NCBI GenBank assembly: GCA_035649175.1
Contig: DASRKB010000169.1
Coordinates: forward strand, 1 to 64,000
Length of the DNA: 64,000 nt
Origin: SCGC-AG-212-J23 sp035649175
GTDB lineage: Bacteria; Pseudomonadota; Gammaproteobacteria; Burkholderiales; SG8-39
Reading direction: 5' to 3'
Position numbers and translations under genes: made by a program. The notes under the pieces are model-generated. The model searched no databases and was not told the DNA's origin. It saw only the letters and a list, made by a program, of their open reading frames with translations. Of this stretch, positions 1 to 8,376 are shown piece after piece (position 1 is the first letter of the stretch; the number at the start of each line of letters is the position of its first letter).

Positions 1-171
1 CTGCGTGGTCTTGAAGACGCGCTTCATGTCGGTGAGCACGCCCTTCCCGAGGTCGGCGAACTGCGGGCCGCGGTGGTCCATCGTCGGGAAGTCGATCGCG
101 CGCAGCACGCGCTCGGGGACGTTGGTCGGTCCCGGGATCTGCAGGAAGTGCCGTCCGGCGCGTCGGGGCAT
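1..171 (-). CDS. Serine/alanine-glyoxylate aminotransferase, N-terminal 57 residues (cut by window edge)
   Basis: Only the first 57 codons are present; the gene runs off the left edge. The start reads MPRRAGRHFLQIPGPTNVPE and continues with a DHRGPQFADL motif. This is the characteristic N-terminus of PLP-dependent class V aminotransferases of the serine--glyoxylate / alanine--glyoxylate type, which transaminate glyoxylate to glycine in the cytosol. The gene is divergent from the FAD/Fe-S dehydrogenase at 196, with only 24 bases between the two ATGs. That suggests a shared theme of 2-hydroxyacid/glyoxylate metabolism (inference). A -10-like TAGAAT lies about 7 bases upstream of the ATG, so the transcript may be leaderless. 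The substrate cannot be fixed without the active-site Lys, which is outside the window. Confidence 0.85.
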   Translation of the reverse strand, partial: MPRRAGRHFLQIPGPTNVPERVLRAIDFPTMDHRGPQFADLGKGVLTDMKRVFKTTQ

Positions 172-195
172 TGAGTTATTCTAACCACGGCCTCC

Positions 196-3024
196 ATGAA
201 CGCTCCCTTGACGCCCGTCAGGTTTCCGCGGCTCGAGCGCTCCGCGCTGGCGGAGCGCCTGCGCAAGGCCCTCGACGCCGACGTGTTGTTCGATGCCGCC
301 AGCCGCGGACGCTACGCGACCGACGCGTCGATCTACCAGCTCGAGCCGCTGGGCGTCGTTGTGCCCCGCAGCGAGGAAGCGGCGCGCGGTGCGATCGAGA
401 TCGCAGCCGCCGAAGGCGTCCCGATTCTTCCACGGGGCGCGGGCAGCTCGCAGTGCGGTCAGGCGGTCGGCGAGGCGCTCGTCATCGACCACACGAAGTA
501 TCTGAACGGCATCCTGGAAGTCGATCCTCACGCGCGCACCGCCGTCGTGCAGCCTGGGGTCGTCCTCGACGCGCTGAACGCGGAGCTTCGCCGCCATGGC
601 CTCTGGTTCCCCGTCGACGTCTCGACGAGCGCGCAGGCGACGCTCGGCGGCATGGCGGGCAACAACTCGTGCGGCTCGCGTTCCATCGCTTACGGCAACA
701 TGGTTCACAACGTGCTCGCGATCGACGCGGTCACGGCCGAGGGCCACCGCTGGCGCTTTGGTCCCATGGCGAACGCCTCAGGGGCTCAGGGGTATCTGGA
801 TTTCATTCACAAGATCTCTTCCCTGTACGAGCGCGAGAAGCAGGAAATCGCCGCGCGCTTTCCCAAGGTGCTGCGCAAGGTCGCGGGCTACAACCTGGAT
901 CACCTGGGCCCGCCGCACGCGAACGCCGCGCACTTGCTGGTGGGCTCGGAAGGCACGCTCGCGTACTCGGAGCGCCTGCATCTCAAGCTCTCCTCGCTGC
1001 CGCACGCCCGCGTGCTCGGCGTGTGCCATTTCGAGCGGTTCTACCGCGCCATGGAAGTGACGCAGCACATCGTGAAGCTGGGCCCGAGCGCGGTCGAGCT
1101 CGTCGACCGCACGATGATCGGCCTGGCGCGCCAGAATCCGGCGTTCGAGCGCACAGTGAGCGCGTTCATCAAGGGGGACCCCGACGCCATCCTGCTTGTC
1201 GAGTTCGCGGATGAGAGGACGGGAAAGCTGAGGGACCTCGCCACGCTCATGGCGGATCTCGGCCATCCGGGCAGCGTGGTCGAGATCACCGATGCTGGCC
1301 TTCAGCGGGCGGTCTGGGAGGTGCGCAAGGCGGGGCTGAACATCATGATGTCGATGAAGGGCGACGGGAAGCCCGTATCCTTCATCGAGGACTGCGCCGT
1401 GCCGCTGGAGCACCTTGCCGAGTACACCGGTCGCCTCACGCGCGTGTTCGAGAAGCACGGCACGCGCGGCACCTGGTATGCGCACGCCTCGGTCGGCACG
1501 CTGCACGTGCGGCCGGTGCTCGACATGCGCCTCGACGGGGCCGAGAAGATGCGCGCCATCGCCGAGGAGGCGTGCGCGATGGTGAAGGAATTCAAGGGCG
1601 CCTACTCCGGCGAGCACGGCGACGGCCTCGTGCGCTCCGAATGGATCGCGCCGTTCTTCGGCCCGCGGCTGACCGAAGCGCTCGGCGAGATCAAGTCCTG
1701 GCTGGATCCCAAGGGGCTCATGAACCCGGGCAAGATCGTCGACCCGCCGCGCATGGACGACCGGAGCCTCTTCCGCTTCAAGCCGGGATACGCGACGCGC
1801 GTGCCGCCGCCGGCGCTCGATTGGTCGGAATGGGGGGGCTACGACAAGGCGGTCGAGATGTGCAACAACAACGGCCATTGCCGCAAGTTCGACGCCGGCA
1901 CGATGTGCCCGTCGTACCGCGCGACGATGGACGAGGCCCACCTCACGCGCGGCCGGGCGAACACGCTGAGGCTCGCGCTGTCGGGACAGCTCGAGCTCGA
2001 TACCGTCGCCGAGGCGCTCGAGCTGTGCGTCTCGTGCAAAGGCTGCAAGCGTGAATGCCCGACCGGCGTCGACATGGCGCGCATGAAGGTCGAGTTCCTC
2101 GCGCAGCACCGGCGCAGCCACCGCCTGAGCTTGCGAGAGCGCGCCATCGCCTATTTGCCGCGCTATGCGCCGCTTGCGGCCCGGTTTGCGCCGATCTCGA
2201 ACCTCGCGTCGACGACCTTCAAGGCTCTGCTTGGCTTCTCGCCGCAGCGCGAGTTGCCGCGCTGGCGACGCGACCACTTCGTCGAACGCGCCTGGGCGAA
2301 AAGCGGCGGCCGAGATGTCGTGCTTTTCGTCGACTGCTTCAACCGGTGGTTCGAGCCCGAGAACGCGCGCGCCGCGATCCGGGTGCTCGAGGCCGCCGGG
2401 TGCCGGGTGCACGTGGCCGATCCCGTGACGGCCGGCCGTCCACTGTGCTGCGGCCGGACGTTCCTTTCGGTCGGCCTCGTCGACGAGGCTAAAGCGGAGG
2501 CGCGGCGGGTGCTCGAGTCGCTCGGCCCCTGGATCGCGCGCGGCATCCCGGTGATCGGCCTGGAGCCCTCGTGCCTCCTCGGCATGCGCGACGAATACAC
2601 CGTCATGCTGCCCGGCGTCCACGATCTGGCGAAGAACACCTTCCTACTGGAGGAGTTCCTCGCCCGCGAGCCGGGCAACCTGCGCTTCCGCGAGATGAAG
2701 CGCGAGGTCCTGCTGCACGGGCACTGCCACCAGAAGGCCTTCGACGTCATGCCCGCAACACACAAAGTGTTGTCGATGATTCCCGGCTTGCAGGTTCAAT
2801 TCATAGAAACCAGTTGCTGCGGCATGGCCGGCAGCTTCGGCTACGAAGCCGAACACTACGAAGTGTCGATGAAGATGGCGCAACTCGCGCTCCTCCCTGC
2901 GGTGCGCAGCGCGCCGCAGGCGCTCGTCGTCGCCGACGGCACGAGCTGCCGCCACCAGATCGCCGACGGCACGCGCCGCGAGGCCTGGCACGTGGCGCGG
3001 CTGCTTTCCGAGGCGCTGGCCTAG
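196..3024 (+). CDS. FAD-linked and Fe-S 2-hydroxyacid dehydrogenase fusion (YdiJ/D-lactate dehydrogenase type)
   Basis: A 942-residue cytosolic or membrane-associated oxidoreductase that likely oxidises a D-2-hydroxyacid (lactate, glycolate or 2-hydroxyglutarate type) and passes electrons through Fe-S clusters. Residues about 40-270 form a PCMH-type FAD-binding domain, with PRGAGSSQCGQ near 79-89 and GGMAGNNSCGS. These are followed by GSEGTLA and the flavin-linked C-terminal motifs HASVGTLHVRP and YSGEHGDG. The C-terminal part carries ferredoxin-like cysteines, CNNNGHC near 555 and CVSCKGCKRECP near 611. It also has two CCG-domain signatures, CCGRTF near 750 and SCCGMAG near 873. The single-chain FAD plus Fe-S layout matches YdiJ-like proteins rather than split GlcDEF. 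Which hydroxyacid is used is not readable; divergence from a glyoxylate aminotransferase favours glycolate/glyoxylate-related chemistry. The stop overlaps the lgt stop tail to tail. Confidence 0.85.
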   Translation: MNAPLTPVRFPRLERSALAERLRKALDADVLFDAASRGRYATDASIYQLEPLGVVVPRSEEAARGAIEIAAAEGVPILPRGAGSSQCGQAVGEALVIDHTKYLNGILEVDPHARTAVVQPGVVLDALNAELRRHGLWFPVDVSTSAQATLGGMAGNNSCGSRSIAYGNMVHNVLAIDAVTAEGHRWRFGPMANASGAQGYLDFIHKISSLYEREKQEIAARFPKVLRKVAGYNLDHLGPPHANAAHLLVGSEGTLAYSERLHLKLSSLPHARVLGVCHFERFYRAMEVTQHIVKLGPSAVELVDRTMIGLARQNPAFERTVSAFIKGDPDAILLVEFADERTGKLRDLATLMADLGHPGSVVEITDAGLQRAVWEVRKAGLNIMMSMKGDGKPVSFIEDCAVPLEHLAEYTGRLTRVFEKHGTRGTWYAHASVGTLHVRPVLDMRLDGAEKMRAIAEEACAMVKEFKGAYSGEHGDGLVRSEWIAPFFGPRLTEALGEIKSWLDPKGLMNPGKIVDPPRMDDRSLFRFKPGYATRVPPPALDWSEWGGYDKAVEMCNNNGHCRKFDAGTMCPSYRATMDEAHLTRGRANTLRLALSGQLELDTVAEALELCVSCKGCKRECPTGVDMARMKVEFLAQHRRSHRLSLRERAIAYLPRYAPLAARFAPISNLASTTFKALLGFSPQRELPRWRRDHFVERAWAKSGGRDVVLFVDCFNRWFEPENARAAIRVLEAAGCRVHVADPVTAGRPLCCGRTFLSVGLVDEAKAEARRVLESLGPWIARGIPVIGLEPSCLLGMRDEYTVMLPGVHDLAKNTFLLEEFLAREPGNLRFREMKREVLLHGHCHQKAFDVMPATHKVLSMIPGLQVQFIETSCCGMAGSFGYEAEHYEVSMKMAQLALLPAVRSAPQALVVADGTSCRHQIADGTRREAWHVARLLSEALA

Positions 3025-3791
3025 CGTCGGCTCCACGCGAAAAGCGCGATGCCGCCCAGGACCATGGGCACGCAAAGCCACTGGCCCATGGTCATACCCA
3101 ACGCCAGGGTGCCGAGGAACGCGTCGGGCTCCCGCGCGAACTCGGCGATGAAGCGGAAGGCGCCGTAGCCGATCAGGAAGAGCGCCGAGACGGCGCCGCG
3201 CGGCCGGGGCTTGGCGGAGTAGAGCCACAGGATGACGAAAAGCGCCACGCCCTCGAGGGCGAACTGATAGAGCTGCGAGGGATGGCGCGGCAGCTCGCCC
3301 GCGCCTCGGAATACCATGCCCCACGGAACGTCGGTGACGCGTCCCCAGAGCTCCCCGTTGATGAAGTTGCCCATGCGCCCCGCGGCGATGCCCAGCGGGC
3401 AGAGCGGCGCGACGAAATCCATCAGCCTCAGGTAGTCGACCCGATGGCGCCACGCGGCGAAGGCCATCGCTAGCATTACGCCGAGCAGGCCGCCGTGGAA
3501 CGACATGCCCCCCTGCCAGATGGCGAAGATCTCGAGCGGGTTGGCCGCGTAGTGCGCCGGCTTGTAGAAGAGTACGTAGCCCAGCCGTCCGCCGAGAACG
3601 ACCCCGAGCACCGTCAGGAAGATCAGGTCGTCGAATTGCGCGCGCGTCACTGGCGCCCGACCTGCGGCAATGCGCCGCAGGCCGAGCCACCAGCCGGCGG
3701 CGAAGCCGGCGAGGTACATGAGCCCGTACCAGCGCACGGCGAGCGGCCCGATCGAGAACACGATCGGGTCGATCTGCGGATGGACCAACAT
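3021..3791 (-). CDS. lgt: Prolipoprotein diacylglyceryl transferase
   Basis: A 256-residue polytopic inner-membrane enzyme that transfers diacylglyceryl from phosphatidylglycerol to the lipobox cysteine of prolipoproteins, the first step of lipoprotein maturation. The N-terminus MLVHPQIDPIVFSIGPLAVRW is typical of the family. The Lgt signature GRMGNFINGELWGR is intact, and a conserved HGG (in FHGGLLG) precedes it. About seven hydrophobic segments fit the known topology, and the length is normal. The gene is divergent from ilvD with a 36-base gap. It serves the several lipoproteins in this window (livK, pilP, lptM, the MFP and the lipoprotein at 58887). Confidence 0.97.
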   Translation of the reverse strand: MLVHPQIDPIVFSIGPLAVRWYGLMYLAGFAAGWWLGLRRIAAGRAPVTRAQFDDLIFLTVLGVVLGGRLGYVLFYKPAHYAANPLEIFAIWQGGMSFHGGLLGVMLAMAFAAWRHRVDYLRLMDFVAPLCPLGIAAGRMGNFINGELWGRVTDVPWGMVFRGAGELPRHPSQLYQFALEGVALFVILWLYSAKPRPRGAVSALFLIGYGAFRFIAEFAREPDAFLGTLALGMTMGQWLCVPMVLGGIALFAWSRR

Positions 3792-3827
3792 TAGAATTGC
3801 GGATTAGATCACAAGGGAGAATCGCGA

Positions 3828-5510
3828 ATGGCGTACAACAGGCGCAGCCGCCTCATTACGCAGGGGGTGGCGCGCTCGCCCAACCGGGCGATGCTGCGCG
3901 CCGTTGGCTTCGGCGACGGCGACTTCGAGAAGCCCATCGTCGGCGTGGCGAACGGCCACTCCACCATGAACCCGTGCAACGCCGGCATCCAGCCGCTCGT
4001 CGAGCGTGCCGCCGCCGCGCTCGAGCAGGCAGGTGCGAAGCCGCAGCTCTTCGGGGTGCCGACGGTCACCGACGGCATCGGCATGGGCACCGAGGCGATG
4101 AAGTACTCGCTCGTGTCACGCGAGGTGATCGCCGACGCCATCGAGACGAGCGTGAACGGCCAGGCGATGGATGGCGTCCTCGTGGTCGGCGGCTGTGACA
4201 AGAACATGCCCGGCGGCATGATGGCCATCGCGCGGATGAACGTCCCCGGTATTTACGTTTACGCCGGGACCATCAAGCCGGGCAAGTGGAAGGGTCAGGA
4301 CCTCACCATCGTCTCGGCTTTCGAGGCGGTGGGCTCCTTCGCCGCCGGCAAGCTTGCCCAGGAAGACTTCATCGGCATCGAGAAGAACGCCTGCCCTAGC
4401 GTGGGCGCCTGCGGCGGGATGTACACGGCCAACACCATGAGCTCGTCGTTCGAGGCGCTGGGCATGAGCCTGCTCGGCTCCTCGCAGATGGCTTCTCCCG
4501 ACGCCGAGAAGGCCGATTCGGCGGCGGAATCCGCCCGGGTCTTGGTTCAAGCAGTCAAGGACAATCTGCGCCCGCGCGACATCATTACCCGCAAGTCGAT
4601 CGAGAATGCGGTGGCGCTCGTGATGGCGACCGGCGGCTCGACCAACGCGGTGCTGCACTACCTCGCCATCGCTGCGGCGGCCGGCGTAAGGTGGACCATC
4701 GACGATTTCGAGCGCGTGCGCCGCAAGGTGCCGGTGCTCTGCGACCTCAAGCCCTCCGGACGCTTCGTGGCGGTGGACTTTCATCGCGCCGGCGGTGTGC
4801 CGCAGGTCCTGAAGATGCTGCTCGCCAACGGTGTACTGCACGGCGATTGCATGACCATCCACGGCAGGAACGTGGAGCAGATACTAAAGGACGTTCCGGA
4901 CGAGCCGCGGGCCGACCAAGAGGTAATCCGACCCTGGTCGGAGCCGCTCTACCGCGAAGGTCACCTCGCGATCCTGAAGGGCAACCTCTCGCCCGAAGGC
5001 TGCGTCGCCAAGATCACCGGCCTCAAGAACCCGTCGATCACCGGCCGCGCCCGCGTGTTCGATTCGGAGAAGGCCTGCATGAAGGCGATCATGGCGAAGC
5101 GCATCAAGGCGGGCGACGTGATCGTGATTCGCTACGAGGGCCCGAAAGGCGGCCCGGGGATGCAGGAGATGCTCGCGCCGACCTCCGCGCTGATCGGCCA
5201 GGGGCTGGGCGAGTCCGTGGGTCTGCTCACCGATGGGCGCTTCTCCGGGGGAACCTGGGGCATGGTGGTCGGCCACGTGTCTCCGGAGGCCTACGCGGGC
5301 GGCACGATCGCGCTCGTCAAGGAAGGCGACTCGATCACCATCGACGCGAAGAAGCGCGTCATCCAGCTCAACGTGCCGGCGAAGGAACTCGCCGCGCGCC
5401 GCAGGAGGTGGAAGGCGCCCAAGCCGCGCTACACGAAGGGGCTGCTCGCGAAGTACAGGCGGCTCGTCTCAAGCGCCTCGCGCGGCGCGATCACCGATTC
5501 AGAAGCTTGA
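3828..5510 (+). CDS. ilvD: Dihydroxy-acid dehydratase
   Basis: A 560-residue Fe-S dehydratase that converts 2,3-dihydroxy-isovalerate and -methylvalerate to the 2-oxo acids of valine and isoleucine synthesis. Cluster cysteines are seen in GGCDKNMPGG (about residue 123) and in CPSVGACGGMYTANTMS (about 189-205). The C-terminal TDGRFSGG motif, which includes a catalytic-site Ser, is present. Length is normal for the roughly 560-residue branch. The ATG is preceded by AAGGGAG. A -10-like TAGAAT at 3792-3797 sits about 30 bases upstream, giving a short leader. Its 3' end overlaps the convergent DUF924 gene by 12 bases. Confidence 0.97.
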   Translation: MAYNRRSRLITQGVARSPNRAMLRAVGFGDGDFEKPIVGVANGHSTMNPCNAGIQPLVERAAAALEQAGAKPQLFGVPTVTDGIGMGTEAMKYSLVSREVIADAIETSVNGQAMDGVLVVGGCDKNMPGGMMAIARMNVPGIYVYAGTIKPGKWKGQDLTIVSAFEAVGSFAAGKLAQEDFIGIEKNACPSVGACGGMYTANTMSSSFEALGMSLLGSSQMASPDAEKADSAAESARVLVQAVKDNLRPRDIITRKSIENAVALVMATGGSTNAVLHYLAIAAAAGVRWTIDDFERVRRKVPVLCDLKPSGRFVAVDFHRAGGVPQVLKMLLANGVLHGDCMTIHGRNVEQILKDVPDEPRADQEVIRPWSEPLYREGHLAILKGNLSPEGCVAKITGLKNPSITGRARVFDSEKACMKAIMAKRIKAGDVIVIRYEGPKGGPGMQEMLAPTSALIGQGLGESVGLLTDGRFSGGTWGMVVGHVSPEAYAGGTIALVKEGDSITIDAKKRVIQLNVPAKELAARRRRWKAPKPRYTKGLLAKYRRLVSSASRGAITDSEA

Positions 5511-6068
5511 GCCCGGGCCCTTGAGGAACTCGAGCTCCTCGGTCGTGCTTGGCCGCCCGAGAATGTCGTTGCGGTGGGGAAAGCGGCCGAAGCGCGCGAC
5601 GATGTCGCGGTGCGCCACGGCGTAGCGATACGCATCGTGCGTCTCGGGAAAGGCTTCGAGCGGCCGGCACAGCTCGCAGGCGCGCTCCTGGTCCTCGAGC
5701 GACTCGCTGTGCTCGAAAGGCAGGTAAAAGAACAGTCTTTCGACCGGCAGCCTGTCGCGGTCGTAGCCCGCCGCGAGCGCGTGTCGCGCGGCGTCGAGCG
5801 CAAGCGGGTCCGCGGCGAACGCGCGCGCCGTGCCGCGGAAGATGTTGCGCGGAAACTGGTCGAGCACCACGATGCGCGCGAGGCAGCTGTCGGCCTCCCC
5901 TAGCCATTGCGTGTGCGCGCCGGCGGCGCTCGCCTCGTAGAGCGGCAGGAAGCGGCGGTGTACCTCCGCATCGAAGGCCGCGTCCTTCTCGAACCAGCGC
6001 TTCAGCCTTGGCCCGCGCGGCGTGCCGAACCAGAACTCGAGGACCTCGAGGTGGATGAGCTTTGTCAT
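5499..6068 (-). CDS. DUF924 family protein
   Basis: A 189-residue soluble protein of the DUF924 family, whose biochemical role is not established. It shows the family's hallmark stretches: a start built around LEFWFG, then LDQFPRNIFRGTARAFAADP, FFYLPFEHSESLEDQ and a C-terminal FGRFPHRND. These predict a TPR-like all-alpha fold. It is convergent with ilvD and divergent from the PA2779 pair, so it is probably transcribed alone. No substrate can be inferred from the sequence. Confidence 0.9.
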   Translation of the reverse strand: MTKLIHLEVLEFWFGTPRGPRLKRWFEKDAAFDAEVHRRFLPLYEASAAGAHTQWLGEADSCLARIVVLDQFPRNIFRGTARAFAADPLALDAARHALAAGYDRDRLPVERLFFYLPFEHSESLEDQERACELCRPLEAFPETHDAYRYAVAHRDIVARFGRFPHRNDILGRPSTTEELEFLKGPGSSF

Positions 6069-6114
6069 GAGGTGCTAAGCTGAACCCGCAATAACCACTA
6101 AAAAGGGAGGCACC

Positions 6115-6486
6115 ATGCTTCGCCGCTTCATCGCCAGCTTGCTCATCGTTTCCGTCGCCGGCCTGGGGCTCGTGGCTCCAGCGCAGGCTGCGCTGCTAGG
6201 CACCGACGCCGCGGTGTCCGGCGCCGAGCAGACCCGCATCCTGCTCCTGCTAGAGCGCGCCGACATGCGCGCCGCGCTGGAAGCACACGGCGTCGACCCG
6301 GCCGAGGTCAAGGCGCGCGTCCGTGCGCTGACCGACGGGGAAGCGGCGCAGCTCGCCGCGCAGATTGAGAGCTTGCCTGCCGGTGGCAGCGTGCTCGGTG
6401 TACTGGTGTTCGTGTTCCTTGTCCTGCTGATCACCGACATCCTTGGCTTCACCAAGATCTTCCCATTCACCAAGCCGGTGCAGTAG
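6115..6486 (+). CDS. PA2779-family small membrane protein, copy 1
   Basis: A 123-residue protein with a Sec-type signal peptide (MLRRFIASLL..., cleavage likely after AQA near 25). It has a central helical region rich in Ala, Glu and Arg, a C-terminal hydrophobic span (VLVFVFLVLLITDILGF) and a conserved FPFTKPV tail. This matches the PA2779-family layout as I remember it; the function is unknown. In many genomes such genes sit beside a PA2778-type C39 peptidase gene, which is absent here. The RBS is AAGGGAGG. Copy 2 follows 87 bases downstream. Confidence 0.8.
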   Translation: MLRRFIASLLIVSVAGLGLVAPAQAALLGTDAAVSGAEQTRILLLLERADMRAALEAHGVDPAEVKARVRALTDGEAAQLAAQIESLPAGGSVLGVLVFVFLVLLITDILGFTKIFPFTKPVQ

Positions 6487-6573
6487 GACAGCGGCAAGGC
6501 CCTTGCGGGGTGGCTCGATCACGAAGTGGTAAGCTGCTTGGTAACAACTGCCAAAAAAGGAAGGAGGGGCAAC

Positions 6574-6945
6574 ATGCTTCGTCGTTTCATCGCCAGCTTG
6601 CTCATCGTCTCGGTCGCCGGCCTGGGGGTCGTCGTGCCGGCGCAGGCAGCGTTGCTAGGCACCGATGCCGCGGTGGCCGACGCCGAGCAGACCCGAATCC
6701 TGCTCCTCCTCGACCGCGCCGACATGCGCGCTGCGCTGGAGGCACACGGCGTAAGTCCTGCCGAGGTGAAGGCGCGGGTCGCGGCGATGACCGACGAGGA
6801 GGCCGCGCAGCTTGCGGCGCGGATCGACAGCCTTCCGGCGGGCGGAAACGTGCTCGGGTTGGTGGTCTTCGTGTTCATCGTCCTGCTGATCACCGACATC
6901 CTGGGCTTCACCAAGATCTTCCCATTCACGAAGCCGGTACGGTAG
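6574..6945 (+). CDS. PA2779-family small membrane protein, copy 2
   Basis: A tandem paralogue of the preceding gene: same length (123 residues), same signal peptide, helical core and C-terminal membrane span. By direct comparison 107 of 123 residues are identical. The start is the ATG at 6574, chosen because it aligns with copy 1 and follows AAGGAAGGAGG; an upstream GTG would add 16 unrelated residues. The upstream region also resembles that of copy 1 (GTGGTAAGCTG against GTGCTAAGCTG), so the duplication appears to include the promoter. A strong terminator follows. Function unknown. Confidence 0.8.
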   Translation: MLRRFIASLLIVSVAGLGVVVPAQAALLGTDAAVADAEQTRILLLLDRADMRAALEAHGVSPAEVKARVAAMTDEEAAQLAARIDSLPAGGNVLGLVVFVFIVLLITDILGFTKIFPFTKPVR

Positions 6946-6965
6946 CCGTCAGGCTCGCGCAAGGG

Positions 6966-6997
6966 AAAGCCCCCCCGTCAGCGGGGGCTTTGTTTTT
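6966..6997 (+). terminator. Rho-independent terminator after the PA2779 pair
   Basis: A perfect 9-bp stem, AAAGCCCCC paired with GGGGGCTTT, has an 8-base loop and is followed by GTTTTT. It lies 20 bases after the stop of copy 2 and separates the pair from livK. Confidence 0.9.
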
Positions 6998-7075
6998 CGC
7001 CGCTGGCGATGGAAAAACCGCGGCGCCTGCGCGTAAGATAGGCGCCCCAGCGAAGAGCGAATCCCGGGAGAAACC

Positions 7076-8302
7076 ATGAAATTCCAGACCACAGGCTTGA
7101 CCTTGGTTGCCGCCGCGTTTGCGCTCGCCGGCTGCGGCGAGCAGAAGCCGCCCGCCAAGGCGGCCGATGCCGGCAAGGCGCCTGCCGCCTCCGGCGGCGT
7201 CGAGATCCGCATCGGCCACGCCGGCCCCACCACTGGCGGCATCGCGCACCTCGGAAAGGACAACGAGAATGGTGCGAAGCTCGCCGTGGACGAGGCGAAC
7301 CAGGCCGGCATCAAGATCGGCGGCCAGCCCGCGAAGTTCGTCTTCATCGCGGTGGACGACCAAGCCGACCCGAAGGTCGGCACTACGGTGGCGCAGAAGC
7401 TCGTGGACGACAAAGTGAACGGCGTGGTCGGGCACCTCAACTCCGGGGTGACGATTCCCGCCTCGGCCATCTACAACCAGGCCGGCATCCCGATGATCAG
7501 TGGCTCGGCGACTAATCCCAAGCTGACCGAGCAAGGCTTCAAGAACGTGTTCCGCGTGGTCGGTCGCGACGACCAGCAAGGCCCGGCGATCGCAAGCTAC
7601 CTCGCGAGCGAGAAGAAGCCGCAGCTCGTGGCCGTGATCGACGACGCCACGGCCTACGGCGAGGGTATCGCGAACGAGGTCGAAAAGACGCTCAAAGCCG
7701 CCAACATCAAGGTGCTCCCGCGCGAGAAGGGCACCGACAAGACCACTGACTGGAAGGCGATTCTTACCAAGCTGCGCGGCCAGAAGCCCGATGCCGTGTT
7801 CTACGGCGGCATGGACGCGACCGGCGGCCCGCTCCTCAAGCAGGGGCGCGAGCTCGGCATCAAGGCGGTGTTCTCCTTCGGCGACGGCGCGTGCACCGAC
7901 AAGATGACGGAACTCGCCGGCAACGCGGCCGAGGGCCTGCTGTGCTCACAGGCGGGGATTCCGCCGCAGGCGGCCTCGAAGAAGTTCCAGGAGGCCTACA
8001 AGAAGGCCTTCAACGCCGACCCGATCCTGTACGCGCCCTTCACCTACGACGCGGCAAACCTGCTCATCGAGGCGATGAAGAAGGCCGACTCGGCCGATCC
8101 GAAGAAGTACCTGCCAGAGCTCCAGAAGATCGGCGGCTTCACTGGCGCCACCGGGCCGATCTCCTTCGACGACAAGGGCGACCGCAAGGACGCCGAGATC
8201 ACGATCTTCACCATGAAAGGCGGCAAAATCGAGCCGCTCGCCGTCGTGAAAGGCGGCAAGACCGCGGCCTATGACGAGTTCGTGAAGAGCATGGGCAAGT
8301 AG
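7076..8302 (+). CDS. livK: Branched-chain amino acid ABC transporter substrate-binding lipoprotein
   Basis: A 408-residue periplasmic binding protein of the LivJ/LivK (Peripla_BP_6) class. The N-terminal hydrophobic segment ends in a lipobox-like LAGC at about residues 18-21, so it is probably lipid-anchored; this is less usual than the soluble E. coli forms. The mature protein opens with the family pattern EIRIGHAGPTTGGIAHLGKD and contains GVVGHLNSGVTIPAS, PMISGSATNP and FRVVGRDDQQGP, all typical ligand-site loops. It is followed by its own terminator and then livHMGF. The exact ligand (Leu/Ile/Val or another amino acid or amide) cannot be read. Confidence 0.93.
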   Translation: MKFQTTGLTLVAAAFALAGCGEQKPPAKAADAGKAPAASGGVEIRIGHAGPTTGGIAHLGKDNENGAKLAVDEANQAGIKIGGQPAKFVFIAVDDQADPKVGTTVAQKLVDDKVNGVVGHLNSGVTIPASAIYNQAGIPMISGSATNPKLTEQGFKNVFRVVGRDDQQGPAIASYLASEKKPQLVAVIDDATAYGEGIANEVEKTLKAANIKVLPREKGTDKTTDWKAILTKLRGQKPDAVFYGGMDATGGPLLKQGRELGIKAVFSFGDGACTDKMTELAGNAAEGLLCSQAGIPPQAASKKFQEAYKKAFNADPILYAPFTYDAANLLIEAMKKADSADPKKYLPELQKIGGFTGATGPISFDDKGDRKDAEITIFTMKGGKIEPLAVVKGGKTAAYDEFVKSMGK

Positions 8303-8326
8303 TCCCCGCGCCCGGCAAGGCCGAGG

Positions 8327-8358
8327 ACGGCACCCGCAAGGGTGCCGTTTTCGTTTTT
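8327..8358 (+). terminator. Terminator/attenuator between livK and livH
   Basis: ACGGCACC pairs perfectly with GGTGCCGT across CGCAAG, followed by a T-rich tail (TTTCGTTTTT). Placed right after the binding-protein gene, it probably makes livK transcripts more abundant than those of livHMGF. Confidence 0.85.
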
Positions 8359-8376
8359 GGTTTAGGCTAGCCGCCC

